Part shown: one piece after another, positions 12,423 to 20,098 of the stretch
Numbering within the stretch: the first letter of the stretch is position 1
How the letters are laid out: each line of letters opens with the position of its first letter
Origin: a virus
Length of the DNA stretch: 24,098 nucleotides
IMG/VR virus record: IMGVR_UViG_3300036832_001629
Coordinates: 1-24,098 of that record
Reading direction: 5' to 3' (one strand)
Program-made: the position numbers and the translations under genes
The notes under the pieces: model-generated
The model's database searches: none
Seen by the model: only the letters and a program-made list of their open reading frames with translations
Told to the model about the DNA's origin: nothing

Positions 12423-15400
12423 TTATAACAGCGTTTGCACGATCCAGTTACCCGCCGAATTGCAAATCGCCTCGAAGCTTACAGTTCCTGTTCCAGTATT
12501 TGACCCGCTAGCTATATTTCCAACCGCAATTCCCGTATTACCGTTATTGACGATGGCGCGCAGCCCACGATAAATAGTAGCAAAACATGGTGGAACAGCA
12601 GAGAACGGGCTTCCGCTGTTTGCAACGGCAGCACTCACAATCCACAGATTCCCCGAACTACAGACAGCTTGCACCAAATTCGACCCGCCCCCAGCGATCA
12701 ATGTCCCCATTACGATTGTAGTCGAGTCATTGACAACCGCCTGCAGGCCCGCAGTAAAAGTCGAATTGCATCCCGGCAATTGACTGAAGGGGACACCTGC
12801 CGTCTCTGCGCCGATCACGCTCTTGATCCGGCCGCCAGCGACTTGCAGCGGCATGAGTGGAAATCGGCCTGTGAACAGGCTTGCCTGATTAAGTGTCAGA
12901 CTATTACCAGCGCCGCCCGCTACTGTAGCGATCTGTGTCCCGATATTGTATGGCCACGCAAATCCAGCATCAATATTGCCGGATACACCATTAAGATTGA
13001 ACGCCCAAATCGGATCGTTAGCATTCCAAATATTGGATAGAGTTTGGCCGCCAAGAGGACCAATATTCGATACAGTCGTCTGTCCGTTTACAAAATCACC
13101 GAACAGAAGAATAGCCGGGATCACAGTCGTCGTGTGGATGATGTAGGTATTTCCAGTCAAGCCCACACTTCCGGCAGTAGTGCCGAGTTTGCTTGCCAGA
13201 CACGTGCCATTATTTGGTGTATTGGTATACGTCATATTATTCATTTGGCGAGCAGTTACGGGAACGAACCCGCCACTCACTGCGCCAACACTCGTCACAA
13301 TGAAAATGGTTCCATCAGGGTGATAGTATAATATATCACCTACATTCAATCTGGTTGACTGATCTCCCTGCAGGGAGCTATCCCAACCCATTGTCAGGAT
13401 GTCGCATGAAATGGCTATGGGCGGAGTATGACTGTCGGTGCTTAAATCCCTGGCCGCCCCATATGGTTTACTTATAAACGTCACCAACTGACCGTGAAGA
13501 TCAACCAACCCTTTCATCGCCTGACTATGCGGAATACGTAGCCCGTTATATTTTGCATATTCATCGAGAAAAATATTGGTGCTCCCACCATCCGATGTAG
13601 GAGTAGCCATCCCTGATGCTTTCGCACCAAGCAAAAACCGCACATATAAGGCCTCCCCCGCTACTGACTGGAACGCATACGGAGTGCCTATGAAGTTGCT
13701 CCCGGACCAATTCATTGCAGTTTGTATTCCGATGCCGCCACCGGAAGTCGGGGCCGCTGCTCCAATCCAGCCCGTGTCCTGTCCGGCCTGCCATCCGCCA
13801 CCTTCGATATTGATACGCGATTGGATATTCCCGTGAACAAGTTGAGTCATCCGGGCCACGCCGTTGAGCGAACAACTTCTCAAAGTAATATCCACATTAC
13901 CTGTAATCTCGATAATGGCTGCAGGCGAAAGAAGAACATTTTCATCGTAGAAATTAAAACTGCAGCCGTCCAAAGTAACCATTCCCGAGAACGCGCCGCC
14001 ATTGTGAAAATCCCCTATCCGCACCAACTCCTCAGAATACATGTCATGACAACTAAAATCGCCTTGAGCTTGCATCTGAACTGAAAAAAGCTGATATCCA
14101 TTTGCAACAGTCACGTTGCCGCAGTACAAGCCTAGCGTGCCGATCTGCGCGCCAAAAGCATCGTTGGAAAGCGCAGTCCATAAGCCGCTTGTGCCGATAT
14201 TGGTAAACTGAACGTTGCGCGACTGGTTATGAGATATCGATACGCAATGCGTGCTATAAAGGCATTGTATCTTGTCAAACTTCATGAAATCAGCGTTGGC
14301 TTGAAAACCGCCGGGCTGGGTGACGAAGCCAACAGCAAAGCCACGAATACTAACGTTCGTAAATTCAACGTCTGACGACGAGTACTTGTTATATTGGCTC
14401 GTAATCCCTGTCCACGACGGATAAGTCACTGATGGATACATGGTCGGCACGTTCGGCGGACCATAACCTTGCATCACTTCGCCAGTAGTTATTGTATTAT
14501 TTTGGCTTATGACATAGTTGCCAATTCCTCCTGGAGTTCCGGAAGTCTGCGAAACAATCACTGTATTCGGAACGACCGCTACAGGCGCTGCACCGAGGAG
14601 TGTCTGTCCGGGACGAATCGGTGTCGGATTGCCGACGGCGCTTACCACCATCGTTGTTCCAGACATTGTGGCTGTGAACTGGCTGATCGTGCCGTTGGCA
14701 TAGGCATCGACACAGACAGCGGCGTAAGGCGAGTAGCGGGTGAGCCCTCCGGAGGCCTGGCTCGTCATCGACGTGCTGCCGACCGTCTGGCTCAGATTGA
14801 CAGTCCACGTCGTGCCAGCGCCGGATACAATGGTTGTGCCAGGAGCAACGCTCGTCCCTGCTACATCCAAAACAGTTTGTCCCGGAGCAATACCAGTGCC
14901 GCTGGAAACCGTCAGCGTGGTTCCAGTGATTGACCCCGTGAAAGACGCCTGAACCGGAGCCAACGCCGGATCGAACCAGCCACTTGCCACAGGCGGATAT
15001 GGCCCGTGCGCGCCACCTATGACATTATTTAAAATATATGTGTCGGACAGTCCCTGCAGAGAAATACCGCGCAGGGCTCCGCGGCGAGACCCCTGAAAAT
15101 TAATCGCGCATCGGTCTGTCTTCGTCGGATTGATCTGTACACCACCGACGTTGGCGCCAACATATGCGTCCCTCCCCATATTGCACGACACAAGGGACAG
15201 AGCGTTAACCGGATTGAGTCCAAACCCGTATCCAACATGCAGCGTGTCGCTCGTTTTGTAATTACCGTCGTTGAGACACACGCTTCCGTAAATGTACCTG
15301 ATCGCATAATCGAGCGCGGCCTGTATTGCGGCTGTGTCGTCGGCAGTGCCGTTCCCGATCGTGCCGAACTGACATGCCCGAATCGGACTTATGTCATAGA

Positions 15401-15761
15401 TCGGCTGCCAGTAAGTGCCACCCTTGTTCAGCTCGCCGGGGACACCAGTCGGTGTTGTTCCACCCTTCTGATAACTCAACGAGCAGGCATCTTTTGTCGT
15501 TCCGGACGCGACGCCATTCATCGAGGCGACGGTAACATAATTGATCGAAGCCGGCGGAGCCACAAAAGCCGCTGGCGTGTCGTAGATAATGACATTACCT
15601 GCACCACCACCACCCGTCGACGTCATCGGACGAGCTGGCGCTGGCGCCCCGGTCGGATTGCCGCACACTGTTCCCGCAGGAATGTTCCCCGTGCAAGTCT
15701 GTGCGCTAGCCGCCCCGCACAGCACCAGAAGAACTATCAACGCTCTCAAGATCGATACCAT
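12423..15761 (-). CDS. Tailspike with beta-helix domain and signal peptide (1,112 aa)
   Basis: From ATG 15761 (TGGAGG, 7-base spacing) the protein begins with a clear signal peptide, residues 1-20 (LRALIVLLVLCGAASA). Residues about 131-155 (QFGTIGNGTADDTAAIQAALDYA) are the classic start of a pectate-lyase-like right-handed beta-helix, as in phage spikes that bind or cleave surface polysaccharide. Residues about 270-335 and 359-430 are two divergent copies of a beta module (GTTLTV..., PGQTVL...). Residues about 989-1112 hold two copies of a C-terminal repeat. Composition is more A/T-rich than the neighbours, suggesting import. A TTG start at 15797 is also in frame but overlaps the preceding gene more. 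Confidence 0.85.
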   Translation of the reverse strand: MVSILRALIVLLVLCGAASAQTCTGNIPAGTVCGNPTGAPAPARPMTSTGGGGAGNVIIYDTPAAFVAPPASINYVTVASMNGVASGTTKDACSLSYQKGGTTPTGVPGELNKGGTYWQPIYDISPIRACQFGTIGNGTADDTAAIQAALDYAIRYIYGSVCLNDGNYKTSDTLHVGYGFGLNPVNALSLVSCNMGRDAYVGANVGGVQINPTKTDRCAINFQGSRRGALRGISLQGLSDTYILNNVIGGAHGPYPPVASGWFDPALAPVQASFTGSITGTTLTVSSGTGIAPGQTVLDVAGTSVAPGTTIVSGAGTTWTVNLSQTVGSTSMTSQASGGLTRYSPYAAVCVDAYANGTISQFTATMSGTTMVVSAVGNPTPIRPGQTLLGAAPVAVVPNTVIVSQTSGTPGGIGNYVISQNNTITTGEVMQGYGPPNVPTMYPSVTYPSWTGITSQYNKYSSSDVEFTNVSIRGFAVGFVTQPGGFQANADFMKFDKIQCLYSTHCVSISHNQSRNVQFTNIGTSGLWTALSNDAFGAQIGTLGLYCGNVTVANGYQLFSVQMQAQGDFSCHDMYSEELVRIGDFHNGGAFSGMVTLDGCSFNFYDENVLLSPAAIIEITGNVDITLRSCSLNGVARMTQLVHGNIQSRINIEGGGWQAGQDTGWIGAAAPTSGGGIGIQTAMNWSGSNFIGTPYAFQSVAGEALYVRFLLGAKASGMATPTSDGGSTNIFLDEYAKYNGLRIPHSQAMKGLVDLHGQLVTFISKPYGAARDLSTDSHTPPIAISCDILTMGWDSSLQGDQSTRLNVGDILYYHPDGTIFIVTSVGAVSGGFVPVTARQMNNMTYTNTPNNGTCLASKLGTTAGSVGLTGNTYIIHTTTVIPAILLFGDFVNGQTTVSNIGPLGGQTLSNIWNANDPIWAFNLNGVSGNIDAGFAWPYNIGTQIATVAGGAGNSLTLNQASLFTGRFPLMPLQVAGGRIKSVIGAETAGVPFSQLPGCNSTFTAGLQAVVNDSTTIVMGTLIAGGGSNLVQAVCSSGNLWIVSAAVANSGSPFSAVPPCFATIYRGLRAIVNNGNTGIAVGNIASGSNTGTGTVSFEAICNSAGNWIVQTLL
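12426..12797 (-). repeat. Two tandem copies of a C-terminal module in the tailspike
   Basis: Residues about 991-1043 (PFSQLPGC ... GLQAVVND ... QAVCSSGNLWIVS) align with 1052-1110 (PFSAVPPC ... GLRAIVNN ... EAICNSAGNWIVQ). The pattern PFSxxPxC, GLxAxVN and xAxCxSxxNWIV recurs in order. Such end modules may form trimerisation or receptor-binding tips. Confidence 0.8.
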
Positions 15762-16183
15762 GCACCGCCTCCAGGAACTGGACTTACTGTAACCCAACCG
15801 TATTTGTTGCCGATCGTAACCGTTGAAACACCATCACACAGCTCACCTCCGCTGAACTGTATCGTGATGATGTTGGTGTCAGCATCGCCCTTGACGTCCT
15901 TGATCAGGACATCGCCGCCGGCCATGGTCGAGGCCGTTGGAAAAGTCATAAAAGTTGCCGAGCCGGTAGCCTTGTTGACCAGCACTTGTCTTGCAGTGGT
16001 TGGCACCGAAAACGGACTGCCAGACGTCGCGCCACTGCTAACAGGTGCATTCGCCGTACCAGAAAACGCCGCCGCGTTGATATCATGCAAAACCTGGCGA
16101 GTATCGGACGCCAAAATAGCACCCGTGCCGGACGGAAACTTCGCATCGATTTCCGTGTCGATTTGAGATTGCGTCAGCGCCAT
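15746..16183 (-). CDS. Phage virion-type protein upstream of tailspike (145 aa)
   Basis: ATG 16183 follows GAGGACTTCGC. The N-terminus MALTQSQIDTEIDAKFPSGT plus ILASDTRQVLHDINAAAF is a pattern I associate with tail-fibre-linked or virion proteins of alphaproteobacterial phages. The C-terminus is beta-rich (DGVSTVTIGNKYGWVTVSPVPGGGAWYRS). It overlaps the spike start by 16 bases, so the two are translationally coupled and may assemble together. The exact role is unknown. Confidence 0.8.
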   Translation of the reverse strand: MALTQSQIDTEIDAKFPSGTGAILASDTRQVLHDINAAAFSGTANAPVSSGATSGSPFSVPTTARQVLVNKATGSATFMTFPTASTMAGGDVLIKDVKGDADTNIITIQFSGGELCDGVSTVTIGNKYGWVTVSPVPGGGAWYRS

Positions 16184-16192
16184 GCGAAGTCC

Positions 16193-17647
16193 TCATTGAA
16201 AACCGCTGTAGGACGAATCATACAAGGGCCCCATCGTCAGGTGCTGGAACGCCATCGCCGAGGCGTCGCCCTGGTCGAGCGTCTTTGAGAACGGCCAGCC
16301 CTCCAGTTCTTCGAGGTAGCCCTCGACCCAGCGGCCCGCGACCAGTAGCACGTTGCTGCCCTGGACCTGCGCCGCGAACGGCTCGGCGCGCACCGTCTTC
16401 TCGCCGGTGACCTTGTCGGCGACGACCACGAAGCCGGCGAGATTTCTGATCGTCGACTCGGCGGACTCCTTGCCGCCGCTGCCGGGCTCCTGCTCGATCG
16501 CCACCTTGAGATTCCAGCGCAGCTGGCCGAGCGATTGCCGCGCCGCCTCGGCCGCGCCCTTGATAACCTGCTCGCGCTCCAGCGCGCCCCACCGTCCACG
16601 CAGCACGGTCTCGATCAGGAATTGCCCGTTCTTGAGCTTGTGCATGAGGACGATCGCCGTGCAGGCGCCGTCGCCATCCTTGGTGCCAGCCTTGTCGACC
16701 GCGAGCACCGAGGCCTCGATCTGGCTGCGATCGAACACCGGAATGATGTGCAGCTTCTCGATGGGAAACATCCCACCGCCGACCAGGTACGGCTCTTGCT
16801 GATACTCGGCTTCCCACGACGCCTCGGACATCAGCCGCTGCTGGGCCCGCAACATCGGCAGTGGCTTGAAGTCCGGGAACAGCGGCTCGCCGCGCCGACG
16901 ATGCGCTTCGTCATGCTCGGCGATCGCCTTGAATTTGAGGACCTTGATTTCCGGCTCTTTCTCCAACGCGCGGCCGAGCGGATCATCGACGTGCCACCGC
17001 GTCATGATCCACAACATGCCGCTGTTGGCGGCAAAGCGCGGACGAAAAACGTCGGTGTACCAATTCCAGATTTTCTCGCGGATCACCACGCTGTTGGCGT
17101 CGGCGCGATCTTTCACCGGGTCATCGAGGATACCGAGGTGCAACTCTAGCCCATTGATCCCGCCGTTGACGGTGACGTTGCGGAAGCTGCCAGCCTTGTT
17201 GACATACTCGACGAGGCCGTTGTTGCGCACCCAGCCCTTGGCGCCGATCGTCGTTTCGAACACCTGCTGGTAGCGCTCGCTCTCGATCATGCGCTGCATG
17301 CCGATATTGCAGCGAAGGCCGAGGTCCTCGGAATGCGACGCGTAGATCGATTTCATGTCAGGCGCATTGCCCGCCAACCACGACACGAAGTCCTCGGCGC
17401 TCAGGCTCTTGCCGTGCTGCGGCGGCGCCATGATCGCAAGCTTCGGCCGCTTGCCGTCGACCATGTCCTGGTAGAATTCCTGCAGGGCGTCGCTCAGCGC
17501 CTGCGTGAACCAATTCCATTTCATGGTCGGGCGCATCATGCGCCGGTAGGCAGCGAAGCTCTTACGCGCGCGCTCGGCCTCGCGGATCAGGATGGCCTCG
17601 ACCTTCTCGGACGGCCACCGCAGCTTCGGCGCAATGTTTAGGTTCAT
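16193..17647 (-). CDS. terL: Terminase large subunit (484 aa)
   Basis: This is the ATP-driven DNA-packaging motor and nuclease. The ATPase domain has Walker A APPQHGKS (residues 74-81), Walker B LGILDD (171-176) and the coupling region MLWIMTRWHVDDP (211-223). The RNase H-like nuclease domain has D318 in VLAVDKAG, the acidic pair near E385/E387 (IEQEPGSGGKE) and a late Asp in LDQGDASAMA. Length is normal. ATG 17647 has only a weak ribosome site. The gene comes directly after a terminator (17664-17692), so its promoter or antitermination is not obvious. It heads the terL-spike-lipoprotein unit. Confidence 0.95.
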   Translation of the reverse strand: MNLNIAPKLRWPSEKVEAILIREAERARKSFAAYRRMMRPTMKWNWFTQALSDALQEFYQDMVDGKRPKLAIMAPPQHGKSLSAEDFVSWLAGNAPDMKSIYASHSEDLGLRCNIGMQRMIESERYQQVFETTIGAKGWVRNNGLVEYVNKAGSFRNVTVNGGINGLELHLGILDDPVKDRADANSVVIREKIWNWYTDVFRPRFAANSGMLWIMTRWHVDDPLGRALEKEPEIKVLKFKAIAEHDEAHRRRGEPLFPDFKPLPMLRAQQRLMSEASWEAEYQQEPYLVGGGMFPIEKLHIIPVFDRSQIEASVLAVDKAGTKDGDGACTAIVLMHKLKNGQFLIETVLRGRWGALEREQVIKGAAEAARQSLGQLRWNLKVAIEQEPGSGGKESAESTIRNLAGFVVVADKVTGEKTVRAEPFAAQVQGSNVLLVAGRWVEGYLEELEGWPFSKTLDQGDASAMAFQHLTMGPLYDSSYSGFQ

Positions 17648-17663
17648 GGGCCACGCGCCAATG

Positions 17664-17692
17664 AAAAACGCCGCAACAAAACCGCTGCGGCG
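17664..17692 (-). terminator. Intrinsic terminator upstream of terL
   Basis: On the minus strand CGCCGCA (17686-17692) pairs with TGCGGCG (17669-17675) over a 10-base loop and is followed by five T. It ends the small-gene unit 22 bases after the 17715 stop and 17 bases before the terL ATG. Confidence 0.82.
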
Positions 17693-17714
17693 TCGAAACT
17701 AAAAACAAGGTCGG

Positions 17715-17909
17715 TCAGCGCGACTGCGGGTTAGTCGGTATTGGCTGGCCGCCTGCCTCGTGCTCCTGATGCTGCGCCTTGAACTCCTCAATCTTGGCCT
17801 TGACCTCATCGACCTTGGCCTGCTGCTCAGGCGTCAGCGTGACGCCCTCCAATGCCGAATGCAGCTTGGCACTAATCTCTTGAAGCGCCGCTTTGGTTTC
17901 CTGTTGCAT
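17715..17909 (-). CDS. Possible internal-start product of the 17715-18110 gene (64 aa)
   Basis: This is an in-frame ATG with AGAGGAGGAGG just upstream, the best ribosome site in the neighbourhood. The encoded part is one amphipathic coiled coil plus a flexible PIPTNPQSR tail. Confidence 0.5.
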   Translation of the reverse strand: MQQETKAALQEISAKLHSALEGVTLTPEQQAKVDEVKAKIEEFKAQHQEHEAGGQPIPTNPQSR

Positions 17910-18110
17910 AAAGCCTCCTCCTCTTTGTTTACGCCGCTCCTCCCTCAGATCAAGCCACCGGCGCAGTAGTGGATGATCGCCGCCAGTCTCAAGCGCCAAG
18001 ATCAACTCGCCGAAAATCTTCGCAGCAAAAGATTTGCTGTCCGCCAGGGCGGCATCGCGGACTAACCGCAAGCCACGCAGTGACTGCTCGGCACGCTCGT
18101 CGTCCATCAT
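17715..18110 (-). CDS. Helical/coiled-coil protein with an internal start (131 aa)
   Basis: ATG 18110 overlaps the stop of the 41-aa upstream gene (ATGATGG). Residues 1-67 are helical (DDERAEQSLRGLRLVRDAALAD ... HPLLRRWLDLREERRKQRG). Residues 68-131 form a separate coiled-coil part (MQQETKAALQEISAKLHSALEG ... VDEVKAKIEEFKAQHQEHEAG). Methionine 68 (17909) has a very strong GGAGGAGG eight to ten bases upstream, so a 64-aa second product is likely, and the two parts may have been separate genes. The longer frame to 18191 is rejected. Function unknown; a terminase accessory role is possible from position. Confidence 0.72.
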   Translation of the reverse strand: MMDDERAEQSLRGLRLVRDAALADSKSFAAKIFGELILALETGGDHPLLRRWLDLREERRKQRGGGFMQQETKAALQEISAKLHSALEGVTLTPEQQAKVDEVKAKIEEFKAQHQEHEAGGQPIPTNPQSR

Positions 18111-18232
18111 GGCTTTTTCGCCAATTGACGCTCTGCCTTGCGATGACGCTTCCAGAACACACGCTTCCAATCCCGCAGGTGTTTCCACCACTGCGGCGCT
18201 CTAACCAAATGGCCCTTCTTCACATGCGCCAT
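18107..18232 (-). CDS. Basic Trp-rich microprotein (41 aa)
   Basis: This gene was found by reading the overlap. ATG 18232 sits in TGATG with the upstream stop, and its TGA at 18107-18109 overlaps the next start. The protein MAHVKKGHLVRAPQWWKHLR... followed by DWKRVFWKRHRKAERQLAKKP is very basic with four tryptophans. This composition suits nucleic-acid or membrane binding. Function unknown. Confidence 0.72.
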   Translation of the reverse strand: MAHVKKGHLVRAPQWWKHLRDWKRVFWKRHRKAERQLAKKP

Positions 18233-18432
18233 CAGGGTTGCTCCCCACTACCAGGCGACTTGGCAGCCGCCAGCTTGCGGATCAGTCCGCTGATCACATT
18301 GGCGATCGTGACCTTGTTGGAAGCCGTCAACGGACGCGCCTGCGTCAGATAGTCGACGAGCGGCCCGAAGTCGCTGTGGTCACGCTGCGCCTGCTCGGCC
18401 ACGGCGAAGTCCATTTCATCGCGCTTCGTCAT
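18232..18432 (-). CDS. Small protein, unknown (66 aa)
   Basis: ATG 18432 (MTKRDEMDFAVAEQAQRD) follows CGAGGGGGC; a GTG seven codons upstream is in frame but less likely. The chain is helical (FGPLVDYLTQARPL, NKVTIANVISGLIRKLAAAK). It overlaps the upstream gene by 17 bases and the next by the TGATG junction. No domain recognised. Confidence 0.72.
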   Translation of the reverse strand: MTKRDEMDFAVAEQAQRDHSDFGPLVDYLTQARPLTASNKVTIANVISGLIRKLAAAKSPGSGEQP

Positions 18433-18655
18433 TTGCCCCCTCGATTTCGGCACTCGCCTCGATCAGCGCTTCGATGATCGCGTCCTTAAGCATTTTGCGC
18501 GCCTCGCGCGTGTCGTCTTCCTTATTGCCCACCATCGCCAGCGCAAACATGAGGCCCTGGCACCTTATAATGCGCTCGGCGCGCGCCTCGATCCACTCGG
18601 CACGTGACCTCCTAACCTCGCCACCCCCGATGGGCACGCCACCGCTCTCGCTCAT
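18416..18655 (-). CDS. Small helical protein, unknown (79 aa)
   Basis: ATG 18655 follows GAGGCAGAGCG. After a Gly-rich start the protein is a helical hairpin (RAEWIEARAERIIRCQGLMFALAMVG, then REARKMLKDAIIEALIEASAEIEG). No catalytic motif. It is part of the chain of overlapping small genes between the small and large terminase genes. Confidence 0.75.
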   Translation of the reverse strand: MSESGGVPIGGGEVRRSRAEWIEARAERIIRCQGLMFALAMVGNKEDDTREARKMLKDAIIEALIEASAEIEGANDEAR

Positions 18656-18778
18656 CGCTCTGCCTCAGGGTGGTGCCGACACCACGCTTTGCGGATCGGG
18701 CCGATCGGCCACTTGCCTGGGGAGCCTCACGACGGACCGGCCCTCTCACCCTCGGGGTTGGGCCGAGGATTCGACTTA
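18656..18778 (-). pseudogene. Probable decayed or unconventional small gene
   Basis: On the minus strand one frame reads SNPRPNPEGERAGPS, then TGA, then GSPGKWPIGPIRKAWCRHHP and EAER before a TGA that overlaps the next ATG (CGATGA), exactly the junction style of real neighbours. The second half looks strongly protein-like. But there is no ATG, GTG or TTG start, and the in-frame TGA sits where TGG (Trp) would fit. Either it is a broken gene or a sequence error hides an intact one. Confidence 0.35.
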
Positions 18779-19075
18779 TCACGATTTACCAGACCCGCGC
18801 CGCTCCATGAATGCTGCTCGGACCTGCTGCATCTTGGCAATGCCAGGATCAGCGCAAACCTCGATCAACTCGGCACCTGTCAGCTGATGGATCGTGACGC
18901 TGTCAGAGTACTTCGCCAAGTGACCGCAATACATGCACATCGAAATATCGCCGGCCGACGGCGTGCCATCGTCTACCCCAAATGCAGAGTCCAGCACCTT
19001 GCCGCAGCCCAGACACGCCACCAGCGGATGATGATGCGGCTCGTCGGACTTTGCCCAAGGCGAAGAGCGCTTCAT
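18779..19075 (-). CDS. Zinc-ribbon protein (98 aa)
   Basis: ATG 19075 overlaps the upstream stop as ATGA. C21/C24 (ACLGCGK) and C47/C50 (CMYCGHLA) form a zinc ribbon, followed by a helical part (LTGAELIEVCADPGIAKMQQVRAAFMER). It resembles small phage zinc ribbons of unknown role and is one of several in this window. It may bind DNA or a host transcription factor, but this is a guess. Confidence 0.82.
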   Translation of the reverse strand: MKRSSPWAKSDEPHHHPLVACLGCGKVLDSAFGVDDGTPSAGDISMCMYCGHLAKYSDSVTIHQLTGAELIEVCADPGIAKMQQVRAAFMERRGSGKS

Positions 19076-19602
19076 GGCTTATCCCGCTTGTGCTGTCGGT
19101 ACCATGTCGCTTTCGAGACCCCTGCCGCCAACCACGGCTTGTCACCAGCAGGACGGCCGCCCTTGTCACGCACGGGTTTTGTCTCACGCACGGGTTTTGT
19201 CTCACCAGCCGCGACAAGCTTCACCACATCCCCAACTACTACAGCCCCGTCCACCATGCTGATGGACCGCAACGGCGGCACCGGCCTGTGCTTCGCCGTC
19301 AGGTTCACCACGACATAGCCATCACGCCGAGCAGTAGATGAATACGGATCGCATGCACGCGCAGCTGCCTCGCCAGTGGCGATCAGATTGCCGTCGTCAT
19401 CCCAGTCGTGCGCGCAGTACCACGGGCCCATCACCAGCCCAGACAACGGGTTCGCAAGATACGCACGCACGGTTTTGCTGCGGCTTTCCAACAGCTTAGC
19501 CATCTCATCGGGCGAGCCGTAATTGTCGTCTGGTTCCCGTAGCTTGCGCCGATTCCGCGGTGGCAAATGTGAGATCACATCCTTGTCGGTGAGCTTCGTC
19601 AT
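19072..19602 (-). CDS. DNA-binding-like protein with C-terminal helix-turn-helix (176 aa)
   Basis: ATG 19602 overlaps the stop of the small-terminase-like gene as ATGA; the frame extending further upstream is a shadow. The middle (DEMAKLLESRSKTVRAYLANPLSG, YCAHDWDDDGNLIATGEAA) looks folded. The end (GGRPAGDKPWLAAGVSKATWYRQHKRDKP) is a typical short helix-turn-helix of the recombinase/invertase kind, without any catalytic domain. Residues near 147-158 hold a duplicated ETKPVR from an 18-bp tandem repeat. A role in DNA recognition for packaging or regulation is inferred from location. Confidence 0.78.
   Translation of the reverse strand: MTKLTDKDVISHLPPRNRRKLREPDDNYGSPDEMAKLLESRSKTVRAYLANPLSGLVMGPWYCAHDWDDDGNLIATGEAAARACDPYSSTARRDGYVVVNLTAKHRPVPPLRSISMVDGAVVVGDVVKLVAAGETKPVRETKPVRDKGGRPAGDKPWLAAGVSKATWYRQHKRDKP
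19167..19205. repeat. 18-bp perfect tandem repeat (two copies)
   Basis: The unit CACGCACGGGTTTTGTCT occurs at 19167-19184 and 19185-19202, then CAC begins a third copy. It is in frame and adds six residues (ETKPVR twice) in the linker before the helix-turn-helix. Confidence 0.95.
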
Positions 19603-20060
19603 CCCCCCGACCTTTCCGGCGTGATGTCGATCATCTCGCCCTCGGCAGGCTCGGCGGCTTCCATCATGACGTCGTAGCTTATGCCCCGCGCCACGCACAG
19701 CGCCCTGATCTCGTCCTCGGTCTTGTAGCGGGCATTCTGCACGGTGGCGTGCACATGCATGGGCAACACCCGTAGGGCGAACGGCGCAAATAGCGCTTCG
19801 TTGTGCAGGGCGAGGTGCATCATGTAGCCCAGCATGCCGCCTGGCCCGGCCTTGTCCCACGCTTTTGTCTTAGGATTCCAGCGTTTCTCGCCAGCGTATT
19901 CCATTGCCTGAACCACCGCGTCGCGCATCGCGATCGTCACGTGGTTGGCCTGGCCCGGCTTGCGGCCAGAGGTTGGCGGCTTCGGCGTGCCCTTCTTAAA
20001 CGCCGTTTTTGGCAGGCGGCGGCCGCTCTTGGCAATCAATTCGCTGTTTTTGCCGCTCAT
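19599..20060 (-). CDS. Small-terminase-like protein (153 aa)
   Basis: The N-terminal KGTPKPPTSGRKPGQANHVTIAMRDAVVQAMEYAG is the pattern GRKPGxxNxVT-x-ALxxA common at the start of small-terminase-like DNA-packaging proteins. It is followed by GGMLGYMMHLALHNEALFAPFALRVLPM, the helical core, and a YKTEDEIRALCVARGI helix. First gene of the leftward unit. ATG 20060 is preferred; a TTG at 20069 is in frame. Neither has a strong ribosome site. Assignment rests on this pattern plus order ahead of terL, so it is moderate. Confidence 0.68.
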   Translation of the reverse strand: MSGKNSELIAKSGRRLPKTAFKKGTPKPPTSGRKPGQANHVTIAMRDAVVQAMEYAGEKRWNPKTKAWDKAGPGGMLGYMMHLALHNEALFAPFALRVLPMHVHATVQNARYKTEDEIRALCVARGISYDVMMEAAEPAEGEMIDITPERSGG

Positions 20061-20098
20061 GGCTTGCAACGTGGTGTGGCCGAGACTGCGAGGAACCT

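Noticed and set aside
15237-16166. 309-aa plus-strand frame opposite the spike start
   Set aside because: It is antisense to the spike and the 15746 gene and has no start signal or domain.
19167-19205. CRISPR-like repeat
   Set aside because: The two 18-bp units are directly adjacent with no spacer; it is a simple in-frame tandem duplication.
19603-19860. N-terminal extension of the 19072 gene to 19860
   Set aside because: It overlaps the small-terminase-like gene in another phase. The ATGA junction at 19602 sets the start.
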